Shown piece after piece: positions 19,658-27,342 of a DNA stretch of 64,000 nt. The number at the start of each line of letters is the position of its first letter. Positions within the stretch are counted from its first letter, which is position 1. Origin of the DNA: Dinoroseobacter sp049801095 (GTDB lineage Bacteria; Pseudomonadota; Alphaproteobacteria; Rhodobacterales; Rhodobacteraceae); assembly GCF_049801095.1 (NCBI RefSeq), contig NZ_JBNAGH010000002.1:62001-126000 (forward strand), given 5' to 3'. A program made the translations under genes and the position numbers. The notes under the pieces were generated by a model. The model saw nothing but the letters and a program-made list of their open reading frames with translations. It made no database searches and was not told the origin of the DNA.

Positions 19658-20371
19658 GTGCCCGTGAAACTCGATCCCGATCCACGCCAAGTGCCGAAAC
19701 GCGGCATCTTTGCCCGGCTGCGCGCGAACTTCCTGACCGGACTGATCGTGATTGCCCCCATCGCGGTGACGGTGTGGCTGGTCTGGTCCGTGGTCGGCCT
19801 GATCGACAGCTGGGTGCTGCCTTTTGTGCCCGCGCGCTACAACCCGGTCTTGCTGATCAAGGAGTATTTTGACGTCACCGTGGACATCCGCGGCGTGGGC
19901 GTCGTGTTCTTCCTGCTCTTCACGCTGATCATCGGCTGGCTGGCCAAGGGCCTCTTGGGCCGGTCCGTGATCCGCTGGACCGAAGGGCTGGTGACGCAGA
20001 TGCCGGTGGTGCGCTCGGTCTATGGCGGGATGAAGCAGATCGCCGAGACGGTGCTGGCCTCGGGCAGCACGTCCTTCGACAAGGCCTGTCTTGTGGAGTA
20101 TCCGCGTCGGAACATCTGGGCGATCGCCTTCATCTCGACCTCCGCCAAAGGGGAGATTGCGGCCAAGGGCGAGGATGAGATGATCTCGGTCTTTTTGCCG
20201 ACCACGCCAAACCCGACCTCGGGCTTTTTGCTGTTCGTGCCGAAACGCGATGTGAAAGTGCTGGATATGTCCGTGGAGGATGCGGCGAAGCTCGTGATCT
20301 CCGCCGGTCTGGTCTATCCAGACACGGACCCCAAGAAGGTCCGCGAACAAGCCTGGATCAAATCGATCTGA
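19658..20371 (+). CDS. DUF502 family membrane protein
   Basis: This 237-residue protein has two transmembrane helices (about 25-50 and 75-105: FLTGLIVIAPIAVTVWLVW and GVVFFLLFTLIIGWLAKGLLG) followed by a cytoplasmic or periplasmic domain. The sequences PVVRSVYGGMKQIAETV and VFLPTTPNPTSGFLLFVP are DUF502 hallmarks. The function is unknown; relatives are widespread in bacteria and plants. The start is GTG at 19658 or 19664. Convergent with the next gene, 22 nt apart. Confidence 0.9.
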   Translation: MPVKLDPDPRQVPKRGIFARLRANFLTGLIVIAPIAVTVWLVWSVVGLIDSWVLPFVPARYNPVLLIKEYFDVTVDIRGVGVVFFLLFTLIIGWLAKGLLGRSVIRWTEGLVTQMPVVRSVYGGMKQIAETVLASGSTSFDKACLVEYPRRNIWAIAFISTSAKGEIAAKGEDEMISVFLPTTPNPTSGFLLFVPKRDVKVLDMSVEDAAKLVISAGLVYPDTDPKKVREQAWIKSI

Positions 20372-20393
20372 TCCCACAAATGGGCGGAGCGGG

Positions 20394-22217
20394 TCAGTTC
20401 CCCGCCGATTTCGACCACCACACATCCGGCTGAAACCCGATGAAATCGCCATAGGCGGGCAAGGCCTCGGGATAGGTGAGGTCCGCGTCATGGGCGATGC
20501 GCGACACTTGGCTGTACCAGATCGGGATCACATAGCGCCCGGCGGTCAGCACCCGGTCGAGGGCGCGCACCGCAGCGACGTAGTCCTCATGGCTCTCGGA
20601 GTTCAGCATGGCATCGATCATCGCCTCTACCGCCGGATCCGAGATGCCCATCCAATTGCGCGTGCCGGGCGTCTCGACCCCGTCCGCGCCCCAGTAGAGC
20701 CGCTGTTCATTCCCGGGGCTCAGGGACAGACCGCGCCGGTAATAGGTCATGTCGAAATCATAGGCATCCGTGCGCTCGCGATACTGAGCGCTGTCCACGG
20801 TGGCGGTGGTGATCTCGATCCCCAGACGCTCCAGCGCCTTGGCGTAGATATTGATCATGGACTGCACTTCGGAGCTGCCTTGCGCGACCAGGATCTCAAA
20901 AGTCATGGGCGTGCCATCGGGGCGGGTCATGACACCTTGCTCGATCGTATAGCCCGCCTCCTCCATCAGGCGCAGAGCTTTACGGATGTTGCGCCGGTTC
21001 GCCTCGGACCCGTCCGAGACCGGCAAGCTGTACCCCTCCAGCGTGCCGGGGATCAGCGTCTCGGCAAAGGGCTCGAGCAGCTCGGCGACGCGCCCTTCCG
21101 CCGGTCCCTCGCGCATGCCGAGCTCGGAGTTCGAGAAGTAAGAAGTCGCACGCGGCTCCTCCCCGCCATTGAGCGTGTTGTTCATCAGCTCGAAATTGAA
21201 GGCGTGGATCATGGCCGAGCGCACGCGCCAATCGGCAAAATCCCCGTCGCGGGTGTTCATGGCAAAGCCGATGATGCCCGAGGGGCGCTCATGGGGGATG
21301 AGGGATTTGACCATCTCGCCCGAGCGGATCGCCGGGAAATCGTATTGCTGATCCCATTTCGCGGCATTGGTCTCGCGGATCGTGGTGATCAACCCGCCCT
21401 TGAACGCCTCGAACATCACGCCCGCATCGCCAAAGAACTCCATCCGGATCTCATCGAGGTTCTGGGTCCCCCGGCGATAAGGCACGTCATGGCCCCAATA
21501 CCCCGGGTCCCGGCGCAGGGTCAGATAGCGCCCGGCCTCAAAGCTGTCGATGATATAGGGCGCGCTGGTGATCGGGATTTCGTCGAGACCGGATTCTGCG
21601 AAATCCTTCCCCTCCCATTGGGCCTTTTTCAGCACCGGGCGCATGCCCATGATCAGCGCAAGCTCCCGGTTCGGCTCGACAAAGGTGAAGCGCAGGGTGC
21701 GCGCGCCCACAGCCTCCGCCGAGGCGACCTGTGTCCAGGCGCCGAGATAGCGCGGATGCCCGACCGTGCCGAGGGTCTCATAGGACCAGAGCACATCCTC
21801 CACCGTGACCGGGCTGCCATCGGAGAATCGCGCCTCGGGTCGCAAGGTGTATTCCACCCAGAGCCCCTCGGGATCCGCCTCCACCGATTCGGCGAGAAGC
21901 CCATAGAGCGCAAAGGGTTCGTCGTAGGAGCGGCCCATCAGGCTCTCATAGGCCAGAAATCGCAATTGCCATGGGACACGACCCTTGCGGATATGGGGAT
22001 TGAGGCTGTCAAAGCTGCCAACCTCGCCGGTGACGATCCGCCCGCCCTTCGGCGCGTCCGGATTGGCATAGGGCAGAGACACAAAATCCGGTGGAAGCGC
22101 CGGGTCACCATACATAGCGATGCCATGCTGAGGCTCCGCCCGGGCCATGCTGGCCACTGTGATCACGCAGCCGCAAAGGAGCGCCCCCAGTCGTTTTGTC
22201 GCGCCGAACCGTTTCAT
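20394..22217 (-). CDS. Periplasmic peptide-binding protein of an ABC transporter (microcin C/YejA-like)
   Basis: This 607-residue extracellular solute-binding family 5 protein has a signal peptide (about 1-27, LLCGCVITVASMARA). The mature N terminus HGIAMYGDPALPPDFVSLPYANPDAPKGGRI is typical of the YejA-type peptide-binding proteins. Other family stretches are SYDEPFALYGLLAESVE and RYVIPIWYSQVSRIA. Its permease and ATPase partners (yejB/E/F type) are not next to it, which is unusual for an operon gene. Confidence 0.92.
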   Translation of the reverse strand: MKRFGATKRLGALLCGCVITVASMARAEPQHGIAMYGDPALPPDFVSLPYANPDAPKGGRIVTGEVGSFDSLNPHIRKGRVPWQLRFLAYESLMGRSYDEPFALYGLLAESVEADPEGLWVEYTLRPEARFSDGSPVTVEDVLWSYETLGTVGHPRYLGAWTQVASAEAVGARTLRFTFVEPNRELALIMGMRPVLKKAQWEGKDFAESGLDEIPITSAPYIIDSFEAGRYLTLRRDPGYWGHDVPYRRGTQNLDEIRMEFFGDAGVMFEAFKGGLITTIRETNAAKWDQQYDFPAIRSGEMVKSLIPHERPSGIIGFAMNTRDGDFADWRVRSAMIHAFNFELMNNTLNGGEEPRATSYFSNSELGMREGPAEGRVAELLEPFAETLIPGTLEGYSLPVSDGSEANRRNIRKALRLMEEAGYTIEQGVMTRPDGTPMTFEILVAQGSSEVQSMINIYAKALERLGIEITTATVDSAQYRERTDAYDFDMTYYRRGLSLSPGNEQRLYWGADGVETPGTRNWMGISDPAVEAMIDAMLNSESHEDYVAAVRALDRVLTAGRYVIPIWYSQVSRIAHDADLTYPEALPAYGDFIGFQPDVWWSKSAGN

Positions 22218-22296
22218 GACCTGCTCTGATCCCCATCTCTAGGTGTGGTTTGTTTCAAACCGTAGCGATGCCCAAGGGGCGCTGCAAACTTTTCCC

Positions 22297-22325
22297 TTGG
22301 ATGCGCGCAGGCGATTGCCTATAAC
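22297..22325 (+). promoter_or_regulatory. Sigma-70 type promoter for the small RNA
   Basis: A -35 element TTGGAT (22297-22302) and a -10 element TATAAC (22320-22325) are separated by exactly 17 nt. Transcription should begin near 22332. No protein gene starts within 300 nt downstream before the terminator. Confidence 0.7.
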
Positions 22326-22331
22326 AGAGTC

Positions 22332-22408
22332 ACTGCTCGATAGGTTTCTTGCCTGTATGAAACCTGCCTCAATGACTTAACGCCCGCTTCGTGCGGGCGT
22401 TTTTTTTT
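22332..22408 (+). ncRNA. Candidate small RNA, about 77 nt
   Basis: Between a promoter-like sequence and a strong intrinsic terminator lies a stretch with no credible reading frame. A first hairpin has arms AGGTTTC (22342-22348) and GAAACCT (22359-22365) with a 10-nt loop. A single-stranded TGCCTCAATGACTTAA follows, then the terminator stem. The layout (hairpin, unpaired seed region, Rho-independent terminator with U tail) is that of a trans-acting, possibly Hfq-bound, small RNA. I do not recognise it as a named RNA. Confidence 0.6.
22381..22408 (+). terminator. Intrinsic terminator of the small RNA
   Basis: Stem CGCCCGC/GCGGGCG with a 5-nt loop is followed by nine consecutive T residues on the plus strand. 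It is one of the strongest terminators in the window and it follows no protein gene. Confidence 0.9.
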
Positions 22409-22614
22409 GGCTCCATGGCTGGGGTTGGCCAAAGGCTGATCGCCGGGGCCGCGTTTCCCGCAAGCATCAATCCTGAACCGCGCGCCGCCGTCTCTGCACA
22501 AGGTTTGGTCAAGCTGTAAAGGGTCCCCGCGCGCGGCCCCGTGCCTGGGCAAGTCCCCGCCAACCGGTCGCGACAGCCGTCCCCCACCCCGGGCACCGCG
22601 CCAAGACCTTTGTC
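22409..22614. other. Non-coding spacer upstream of the 3-hydroxybutyrate dehydrogenase gene
   Basis: No supported gene is seen. The short reading frames here lack ribosome-binding sites and credible starts. Confidence 0.5.
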
Positions 22615-22652
22615 ATTCTGCATCTGCGTCGTTACCTTTGCAGGTGCAGAAT
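22615..22652. promoter_or_regulatory. Long inverted repeat, candidate operator or leader hairpin
   Basis: The arms ATTCTGCATCTGC and GCAGGTGCAGAAT pair over 13 bp (one G-T) around a 12-nt spacer. The repeat ends 27 nt before the start codon of the dehydrogenase gene. Each arm holds two CTGC (or GCAG) half sites. PhaR-type regulators of polyhydroxybutyrate metabolism recognise CTGC/GCAG-rich dyads, so PhaR is a plausible ligand; this is inference. Confidence 0.5.
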
Positions 22653-22679
22653 CTTCGCGAGAATCAGGGGAGCCAGACC

Positions 22680-23453
22680 ATGTCGCTCAAAGGAAAAACC
22701 GCCATCATCACCGGGTCGAATTCGGGCATCGGGCTCGGTGTCGCATGGGAGCTGGCACGGGCGGGCGCGGATGTGGTGCTCAACAGTTTCACCGACCGGG
22801 ATGAGGACCACGCGATCGCCGCCGAGATCTCGGCCGAGACGGGCACTTCGGCCCGCTATATCAAGGCCGATATGTCCAAGGGCGACGAGTGCCGCGCGCT
22901 CGTCGAGACGGCGGGCACATGCGACATCCTCGTGAACAACGCGGGCATCCAGCATGTCTCCCCGATCGACGAGTTCCCCGTGGACAAGTGGGACGCAATT
23001 ATCGCCATCAACATGAACTCGGCCTTCCATACCAGCGCTGCCGCCCTGCCCCTGATGCGCGCCGCGGGCTGGGGTCGGATCGTCAACATCGCCTCGGCCC
23101 ATGGCCTGACGGCCTCACCCTACAAGGCGGCCTATGTGGCGGCGAAACATGGCGTGGTCGGCATGACCAAGACCGTGGCGCTTGAGACCGCGCAGGAGCC
23201 GATCACCTGCAATGCCGTCTGCCCGGGCTATGTCCTGACCCCGCTTGTCGAGGCGCAAATCCCCGACACGATGGAGAAATACAATATGGGCCGCGAAGAG
23301 GTGATCAAGAAGGTCATGCTCGAACGCCAGCCCTCCAAGGAGTTCGCCACGGTCCAGCAGCTGGGCGGCACTTGCGTGTTCCTCTGCTCCGATGCGGCGG
23401 CGCAAATCACCGGAACCACCATCTCCGTTGACGGTGGCTGGACGGCGCTCTGA
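22680..23453 (+). CDS. bdhA: 3-hydroxybutyrate dehydrogenase
   Basis: This 257-residue short-chain dehydrogenase oxidises D-3-hydroxybutyrate to acetoacetate with NAD. The nucleotide motif TGSNSGIGLG is at 11-20; NNAG is present, and the catalytic Ser-Tyr-Lys set lies in NIASAHGLTASPYKAAYVAAKHG. The substrate-specific stretch CNAVCPGYVLTPLVEAQIPD is typical of BdhA. The start at 22680 has GGGGAG upstream. It is followed 54 nt later by a patatin-like gene and preceded by a large inverted repeat. Confidence 0.95.
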   Translation: MSLKGKTAIITGSNSGIGLGVAWELARAGADVVLNSFTDRDEDHAIAAEISAETGTSARYIKADMSKGDECRALVETAGTCDILVNNAGIQHVSPIDEFPVDKWDAIIAINMNSAFHTSAAALPLMRAAGWGRIVNIASAHGLTASPYKAAYVAAKHGVVGMTKTVALETAQEPITCNAVCPGYVLTPLVEAQIPDTMEKYNMGREEVIKKVMLERQPSKEFATVQQLGGTCVFLCSDAAAQITGTTISVDGGWTAL

Positions 23454-23507
23454 CGCCATCCGTGCCAGTCTGAGCCGACGGGAGATCGCAACAAGGGAGG
23501 CCGCCCC

Positions 23508-24545
23508 ATGGCGCGCAAACGGATCAATCTGGCCTTGCAGGGCGGCGGTGCCCATGGCGCCTTCACCTGGGGCGTGCTCGACCGCCTGCTCCAGGAACCG
23601 GATCTGGAGATCGCCGCGATCTCCGGCACCTCGGCGGGCACCCTGAACGGTGCGGCGGTCAAGGCGGCGCTGGCCAAGGGGGGCAGCCATGAGGACGCCC
23701 GGGAAAACCTCGATTGGCTCTGGGGTCAGATCGGCGGGATCCACGATACCCGTTTCGCGCCGTGGCTCGAGGTCTTCCCGCCCAGCGTTATCGCCGCGGC
23801 CCTGGAATACTCGCCCTATGCGGTGCTGGCCGAGACGATGGAGCAGTTTGTCAGCCCCTATGACACGCCCTTCGGCGCTCAGAACCCCCTGTCGCGCATT
23901 GTCGAAAAGTTCGACTACGACAAGATCTGCTGCGATTCAGGGCCGAAGTTCCACGTTTGCGCGACCAATGTCCGGACCGGCAAGCTGAGGGTGTTCTCGG
24001 GCATCGAAATCGGGGCTGATCCGATCCTTGCCTCCGCCTGCCTGCCGACCCTGTTCCGCGCCGTGGAGATCTTCGATCCCGTGACCGACCGGATGGAGAG
24101 CTATTGGGATGGCGGCTATTCCGCGAACCCGGCGCTCGAGCCTCTGACGCAGGATCCGGACCTGCCTGGAGACGTGGTGATCGTCCATATCAACCCGCTC
24201 TACCGCGAAGAGATCCCGAATTCGGCCAAGGAAATCTCCAACCGGGTCAATGAGATCAGCTTCAACTCCTCCCTGATCCAGGAGCTGGCCCATATCCAGT
24301 CGATCCACGAGATGCTGGAGGATGGGCGCTTGGTCAAAGGCACGATGAAGGACGTACTGATCCATATGATCGCCGATGACGGGCTGATGGTGACGCTCTC
24401 GGAGGCGACCAAGATCTATCCCAATCCGGCGGTGATCCTGTCGCTCAAATCCGCCGGGCAAGAGGCGGCGCAGGCCTTCCTCGACCGGGACCTGCCCTCG
24501 GTCGGCGTCCGCCCGACCGTGGATCTGGCCAAGATGATCTGCTGA
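23508..24545 (+). CDS. Patatin-like phospholipase/hydrolase
   Basis: The protein has 345 residues. The oxyanion loop QGGGAHGAFTWGVLDRL is at 11-27. The nucleophile elbow GTSAG is at 40-44 with Ser42, and the catalytic aspartate is in DGGYSANPALEPL (about 202). This Ser-Asp dyad defines patatin-like hydrolases. No signal peptide is visible, so it is probably cytoplasmic. Its position right behind the 3-hydroxybutyrate dehydrogenase gene hints at a role in storage-lipid or ester mobilisation, but the substrate is unknown. Confidence 0.92.
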   Translation: MARKRINLALQGGGAHGAFTWGVLDRLLQEPDLEIAAISGTSAGTLNGAAVKAALAKGGSHEDARENLDWLWGQIGGIHDTRFAPWLEVFPPSVIAAALEYSPYAVLAETMEQFVSPYDTPFGAQNPLSRIVEKFDYDKICCDSGPKFHVCATNVRTGKLRVFSGIEIGADPILASACLPTLFRAVEIFDPVTDRMESYWDGGYSANPALEPLTQDPDLPGDVVIVHINPLYREEIPNSAKEISNRVNEISFNSSLIQELAHIQSIHEMLEDGRLVKGTMKDVLIHMIADDGLMVTLSEATKIYPNPAVILSLKSAGQEAAQAFLDRDLPSVGVRPTVDLAKMIC

Positions 24546-24548
24546 GGC

Positions 24549-24998
24549 TCAGGGCGTCTCGCCGCGCCGCTCATGGGCGGTTTTGGTGGCGTCCCAGGCC
24601 ATGAGCGAGGGCACGATCCCGTCGATCATCCGATCCGGCGCGAAGGGGCCGTAGGAATTGGCCCCCACCGCGAAGTTCACGCCCACATCGGCCCCGGGCA
24701 CCTCCCGGAACTTGATGACGAAATCATCGGTGAAGTTGAACAGGGTGTTCGCGATGATCTGGCGCAGATCGCTCTGGCTTGCGCCCGGGGGCTGATCGCG
24801 TCCCCAATCCACATTCACCCGAATGGCAATGGAGCTTGCCTCGCCGGGCACGCGCACCAGCTGTTCCTTGGTGATCCCAAGGGGGCGCAGCGTCGGATTG
24901 TCCGTGTATTTATAAAGCAGATAGGCACTGGTGGCCGGCAGCGCCGTACACACAATGATCGTCAAAAGCGGGTTATACCGGCGGTGGAAATTTTGCAT
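24549..24998 (-). CDS. Conserved hypothetical exported or anchored protein
   Basis: The protein has 149 residues. An N-terminal hydrophobic helix (about 10-30, LLTIIVCTALPATSAYLLYKY) is an uncleaved signal anchor or signal peptide. The remainder is soluble with no recognised motif (FTDDFVIKFREVPGADVGVNFAVGANSYGPFAPDRMIDG). The proportion of G/C third codon positions looks normal. It is convergent with the patatin gene, 3 nt apart, and follows the phoB terminator. I do not recognise the family. Confidence 0.7.
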   Translation of the reverse strand: MQNFHRRYNPLLTIIVCTALPATSAYLLYKYTDNPTLRPLGITKEQLVRVPGEASSIAIRVNVDWGRDQPPGASQSDLRQIIANTLFNFTDDFVIKFREVPGADVGVNFAVGANSYGPFAPDRMIDGIVPSLMAWDATKTAHERRGETP

Positions 24999-25091
24999 CG
25001 ACCCAAGATCCCTTCGCGAATGCCGACAGCATCGCGCGCCCGGTTTGAGAAACCGTTAAGAATTCTGATCGAAACGTTTACAAGCTGCGGC

Positions 25092-25116
25092 AAAACGGCC
25101 CTGCGCGGGCCGTTTT
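25092..25116. terminator. Terminator downstream of phoB
   Basis: AAAACGGCCC and GGGCCGTTTT form a perfect 10-bp stem with a 5-nt loop. The minus-strand copy ends in T residues, closing the pst-pho operon. The symmetry means it could work on both strands. Confidence 0.8.
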
Positions 25117-25123
25117 CGCGTCT

Positions 25124-25810
25124 TCAGCCGAGGGAGTAGCCCGCACCGCGCACGGTGCGCACGGGATCATCGCCCCCATGCTGGCAGAGTGCCTTGCGCA
25201 ACCGCCCGATATGGACGTCCACCGTACGGGTATCCACGTAGATATCGCGCCCCCAGACCCGGTCGAGCAGTTGCTCCCGCGACCAGACGCGGCCGGGCTT
25301 TTCCATGAAAGTGGCCAGCAAGCGGAACTCGGTCGGCCCGAGCTTGAGCGCCTGCTCATCGCGGAAGACCCGGTGGCTTTCGGCATCGAGCAGGATGTCA
25401 TCGAAGGTCAGCTGCTGTCCCACGGTCGAGGGCCGCACCCGCCGTAGCTGCGCCCGGACCCGGGCCATGAGCTCAATCACCGAATAGGGTTTGACCACGT
25501 AATCATCCGCCCCGGTCTCCAACCCGCGCACCCGGTCCACCTCCTCGGAGCGCGCTGAGAGCATGATGATCGGGATCCCGCGCGTGTCGGGCTTGGATTT
25601 CAGGCGGCGACAGACCTCGATCCCGGAGACGACCGGCAACATCCAGTCGAGCACGATGATATCCGGGCGCTCCTCATCCACGAGGAGCATGGCCTCATCG
25701 CCATTCTCGGCCTCTGCCACGCGGAACCCCTCGGCATCGAGGTTATAGGACAGCACTTCGCGCTGCGCCGGTTCATCCTCTACGAGCAATACGGTGGGCT
25801 GCTCGGGCAT
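25124..25810 (-). CDS. phoB: Phosphate regulon response regulator PhoB
   Basis: The protein has 228 residues. The receiver domain (1-120) has acidic pair E11-D12 and phospho-acceptor Asp55 in IIVLDWMLPV. An OmpR/PhoB winged helix follows (about 130-228), ending VRTVRGAGYSLG. When phosphorylated by PhoR under phosphate limitation it binds Pho boxes, such as the one upstream of pstS. It is the last gene of the pst operon here, 18 nt after phoU, so it autoregulates through that promoter. Confidence 0.97.
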   Translation of the reverse strand: MPEQPTVLLVEDEPAQREVLSYNLDAEGFRVAEAENGDEAMLLVDEERPDIIVLDWMLPVVSGIEVCRRLKSKPDTRGIPIIMLSARSEEVDRVRGLETGADDYVVKPYSVIELMARVRAQLRRVRPSTVGQQLTFDDILLDAESHRVFRDEQALKLGPTEFRLLATFMEKPGRVWSREQLLDRVWGRDIYVDTRTVDVHIGRLRKALCQHGGDDPVRTVRGAGYSLG

Positions 25811-25828
25811 CTTGGGACCTCGCTGGGG

Positions 25829-26533
25829 TTACTTGACGCTGGTGCGGTCGAGTTTCGGGCGGTCGTCATCGGGGATCTCGCCGCTGACCATGTAGATGAC
25901 CTGCTCGGCGATGGAGGTGACGTGGTCGCCCATCCTCTCGATATTCTTGGCGATGAAATGCAGATGCATGCAGGCCGTGATATTGCGCGGATCTTCCATC
26001 ATATGGGTCAGGAACTCGCGGAAGAGCGCGTTATACATCTGGTCCACTTCCTGATCGCGCAGACGGATCGCTTCGGACATCTCCACATCGAGGCGCAGAT
26101 AAGCGTCGAGCGCATCGCGGAGCATCATCTCGACATCCTTGGCCATGCGCTTGATGGAGCCAGCGGAATTGCCCACGGGCTGCAGCTGCACAAGGATCGA
26201 GGTGCGCTTGGCCATGTTCTTGGCATAGTCGCCGATCCGCTCGAGATTGGCGGACATCTTCATTACCGTCAGCACCACGCGCAGATCCCCCGCCGTGGGC
26301 GCCCGCAGGGCGATGAGACGCGCGGCCTCCTCGTTGATCTGCTCTTCCAAGAGGTCGATCTGCTTGTCGCGTTTGCGGACCGTCTCGGCGAGCTCCTCGT
26401 CGCGTTCCGCAAGCGAGCGGGCCGCATCGACGATCTGCTCCTCGACCATCCCGCCCATTTTCATGATCAGGGCCTGGATCGCTTCGAGATCCCGGTCAAA
26501 GGCCGAAGCGATATGCGCGCTATCAATAACCAT
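25829..26533 (-). CDS. phoU: Phosphate transport regulator PhoU
   Basis: This 234-residue all-helical protein has two PhoU repeats. It connects the Pst transporter to PhoR and dampens uptake when phosphate is plentiful. Metal-binding E/D-rich motifs recur: LEQI-type segments and the second-half motif ARNIERIGDH-like KNIERMGDHVT. The start at 26533 gives MVIDSAHIASAFDRDL. It overlaps the pstB stop codon by 1 nt (TAATG). Confidence 0.97.
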   Translation of the reverse strand: MVIDSAHIASAFDRDLEAIQALIMKMGGMVEEQIVDAARSLAERDEELAETVRKRDKQIDLLEEQINEEAARLIALRAPTAGDLRVVLTVMKMSANLERIGDYAKNMAKRTSILVQLQPVGNSAGSIKRMAKDVEMMLRDALDAYLRLDVEMSEAIRLRDQEVDQMYNALFREFLTHMMEDPRNITACMHLHFIAKNIERMGDHVTSIAEQVIYMVSGEIPDDDRPKLDRTSVK

Positions 26534-27327
26534 TAGCCGATCCGTCCTGTGATGTAGCTCTCGGTGCGGGGGTCTTCGGGGTTGGTGAAGATCGTCCCGG
26601 TCTCGCCGTATTCGACCAGATTGCCGAGGTGGAAAAAGGCCGTGCGCTGGCTGACGCGCGCGGCCTGCTGCATGGAGTGGGTGACGATCACCACCGAGAA
26701 GTTCTGGCGCAGCTCGTCGATCAGTTCTTCGACCTGAGCGGTCGCGATCGGGTCGAGCGCCGAGCACGGCTCGTCCATCAGAAGGACCTCGGGGCTCGTC
26801 GCCACGGCCCGCGCGATGCAGAGACGCTGCTGCTGCCCGCCCGAGAGACCGGTGCCCGGTGCATCCAGCCGGTCCTTGACCTCGTTCCAGATTGCCGCGC
26901 GACGCAGGGACTTCTCGACGATCTCGTCCAGCTCCGCCTTGTTGCGGCTCAGCCCGTGGATCCGGGGCCCGTAGGCCACATTGTCATAGATCGACTTCGG
27001 AAACGGGTTCGGCTTCTGGAACACCATGCCGACCTTGGCGCGCAGCTGCACCGGGTCGACCTTGGGATCGTAGATATCCTCGCCATCGATCCGGATGTCG
27101 CCTGCGATCCGGGCCACGTCAATCGTGTCATTCATCCGGTTCAGGCAGCGCAGAAAGGTCGACTTGCCGCAGCCCGACGGGCCGATGAAGGCGGTCACGG
27201 TCTTGTCGAGGATATCGACATCCACATCCTTGATCGCGTGGGTGTCCCCGTAGAACACCTGAACCCCGCGGGCGGCAATCTTCTTTTCTTCCTGCACTGC
27301 TCTCTCCGTCAGACGCATATCGTTCAT
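26533..27327 (-). CDS. pstB: Phosphate ABC transporter ATP-binding protein
   Basis: This 264-residue ATPase subunit of the high-affinity phosphate importer has Walker A GPSGCGKST at 49-57, the PstB-typical FLRCLNRMND after it, ABC signature LSGGQQQRLCIARA and Walker B VLLMDEPCSALD. The start at 27327 (MNDMRLTERA) has GGGAGAG upstream; a TTG 15 nt earlier is less likely. Confidence 0.98.
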   Translation of the reverse strand: MNDMRLTERAVQEEKKIAARGVQVFYGDTHAIKDVDVDILDKTVTAFIGPSGCGKSTFLRCLNRMNDTIDVARIAGDIRIDGEDIYDPKVDPVQLRAKVGMVFQKPNPFPKSIYDNVAYGPRIHGLSRNKAELDEIVEKSLRRAAIWNEVKDRLDAPGTGLSGGQQQRLCIARAVATSPEVLLMDEPCSALDPIATAQVEELIDELRQNFSVVIVTHSMQQAARVSQRTAFFHLGNLVEYGETGTIFTNPEDPRTESYITGRIG

Positions 27328-27342
27328 GGGTCGCTCTCCCAA

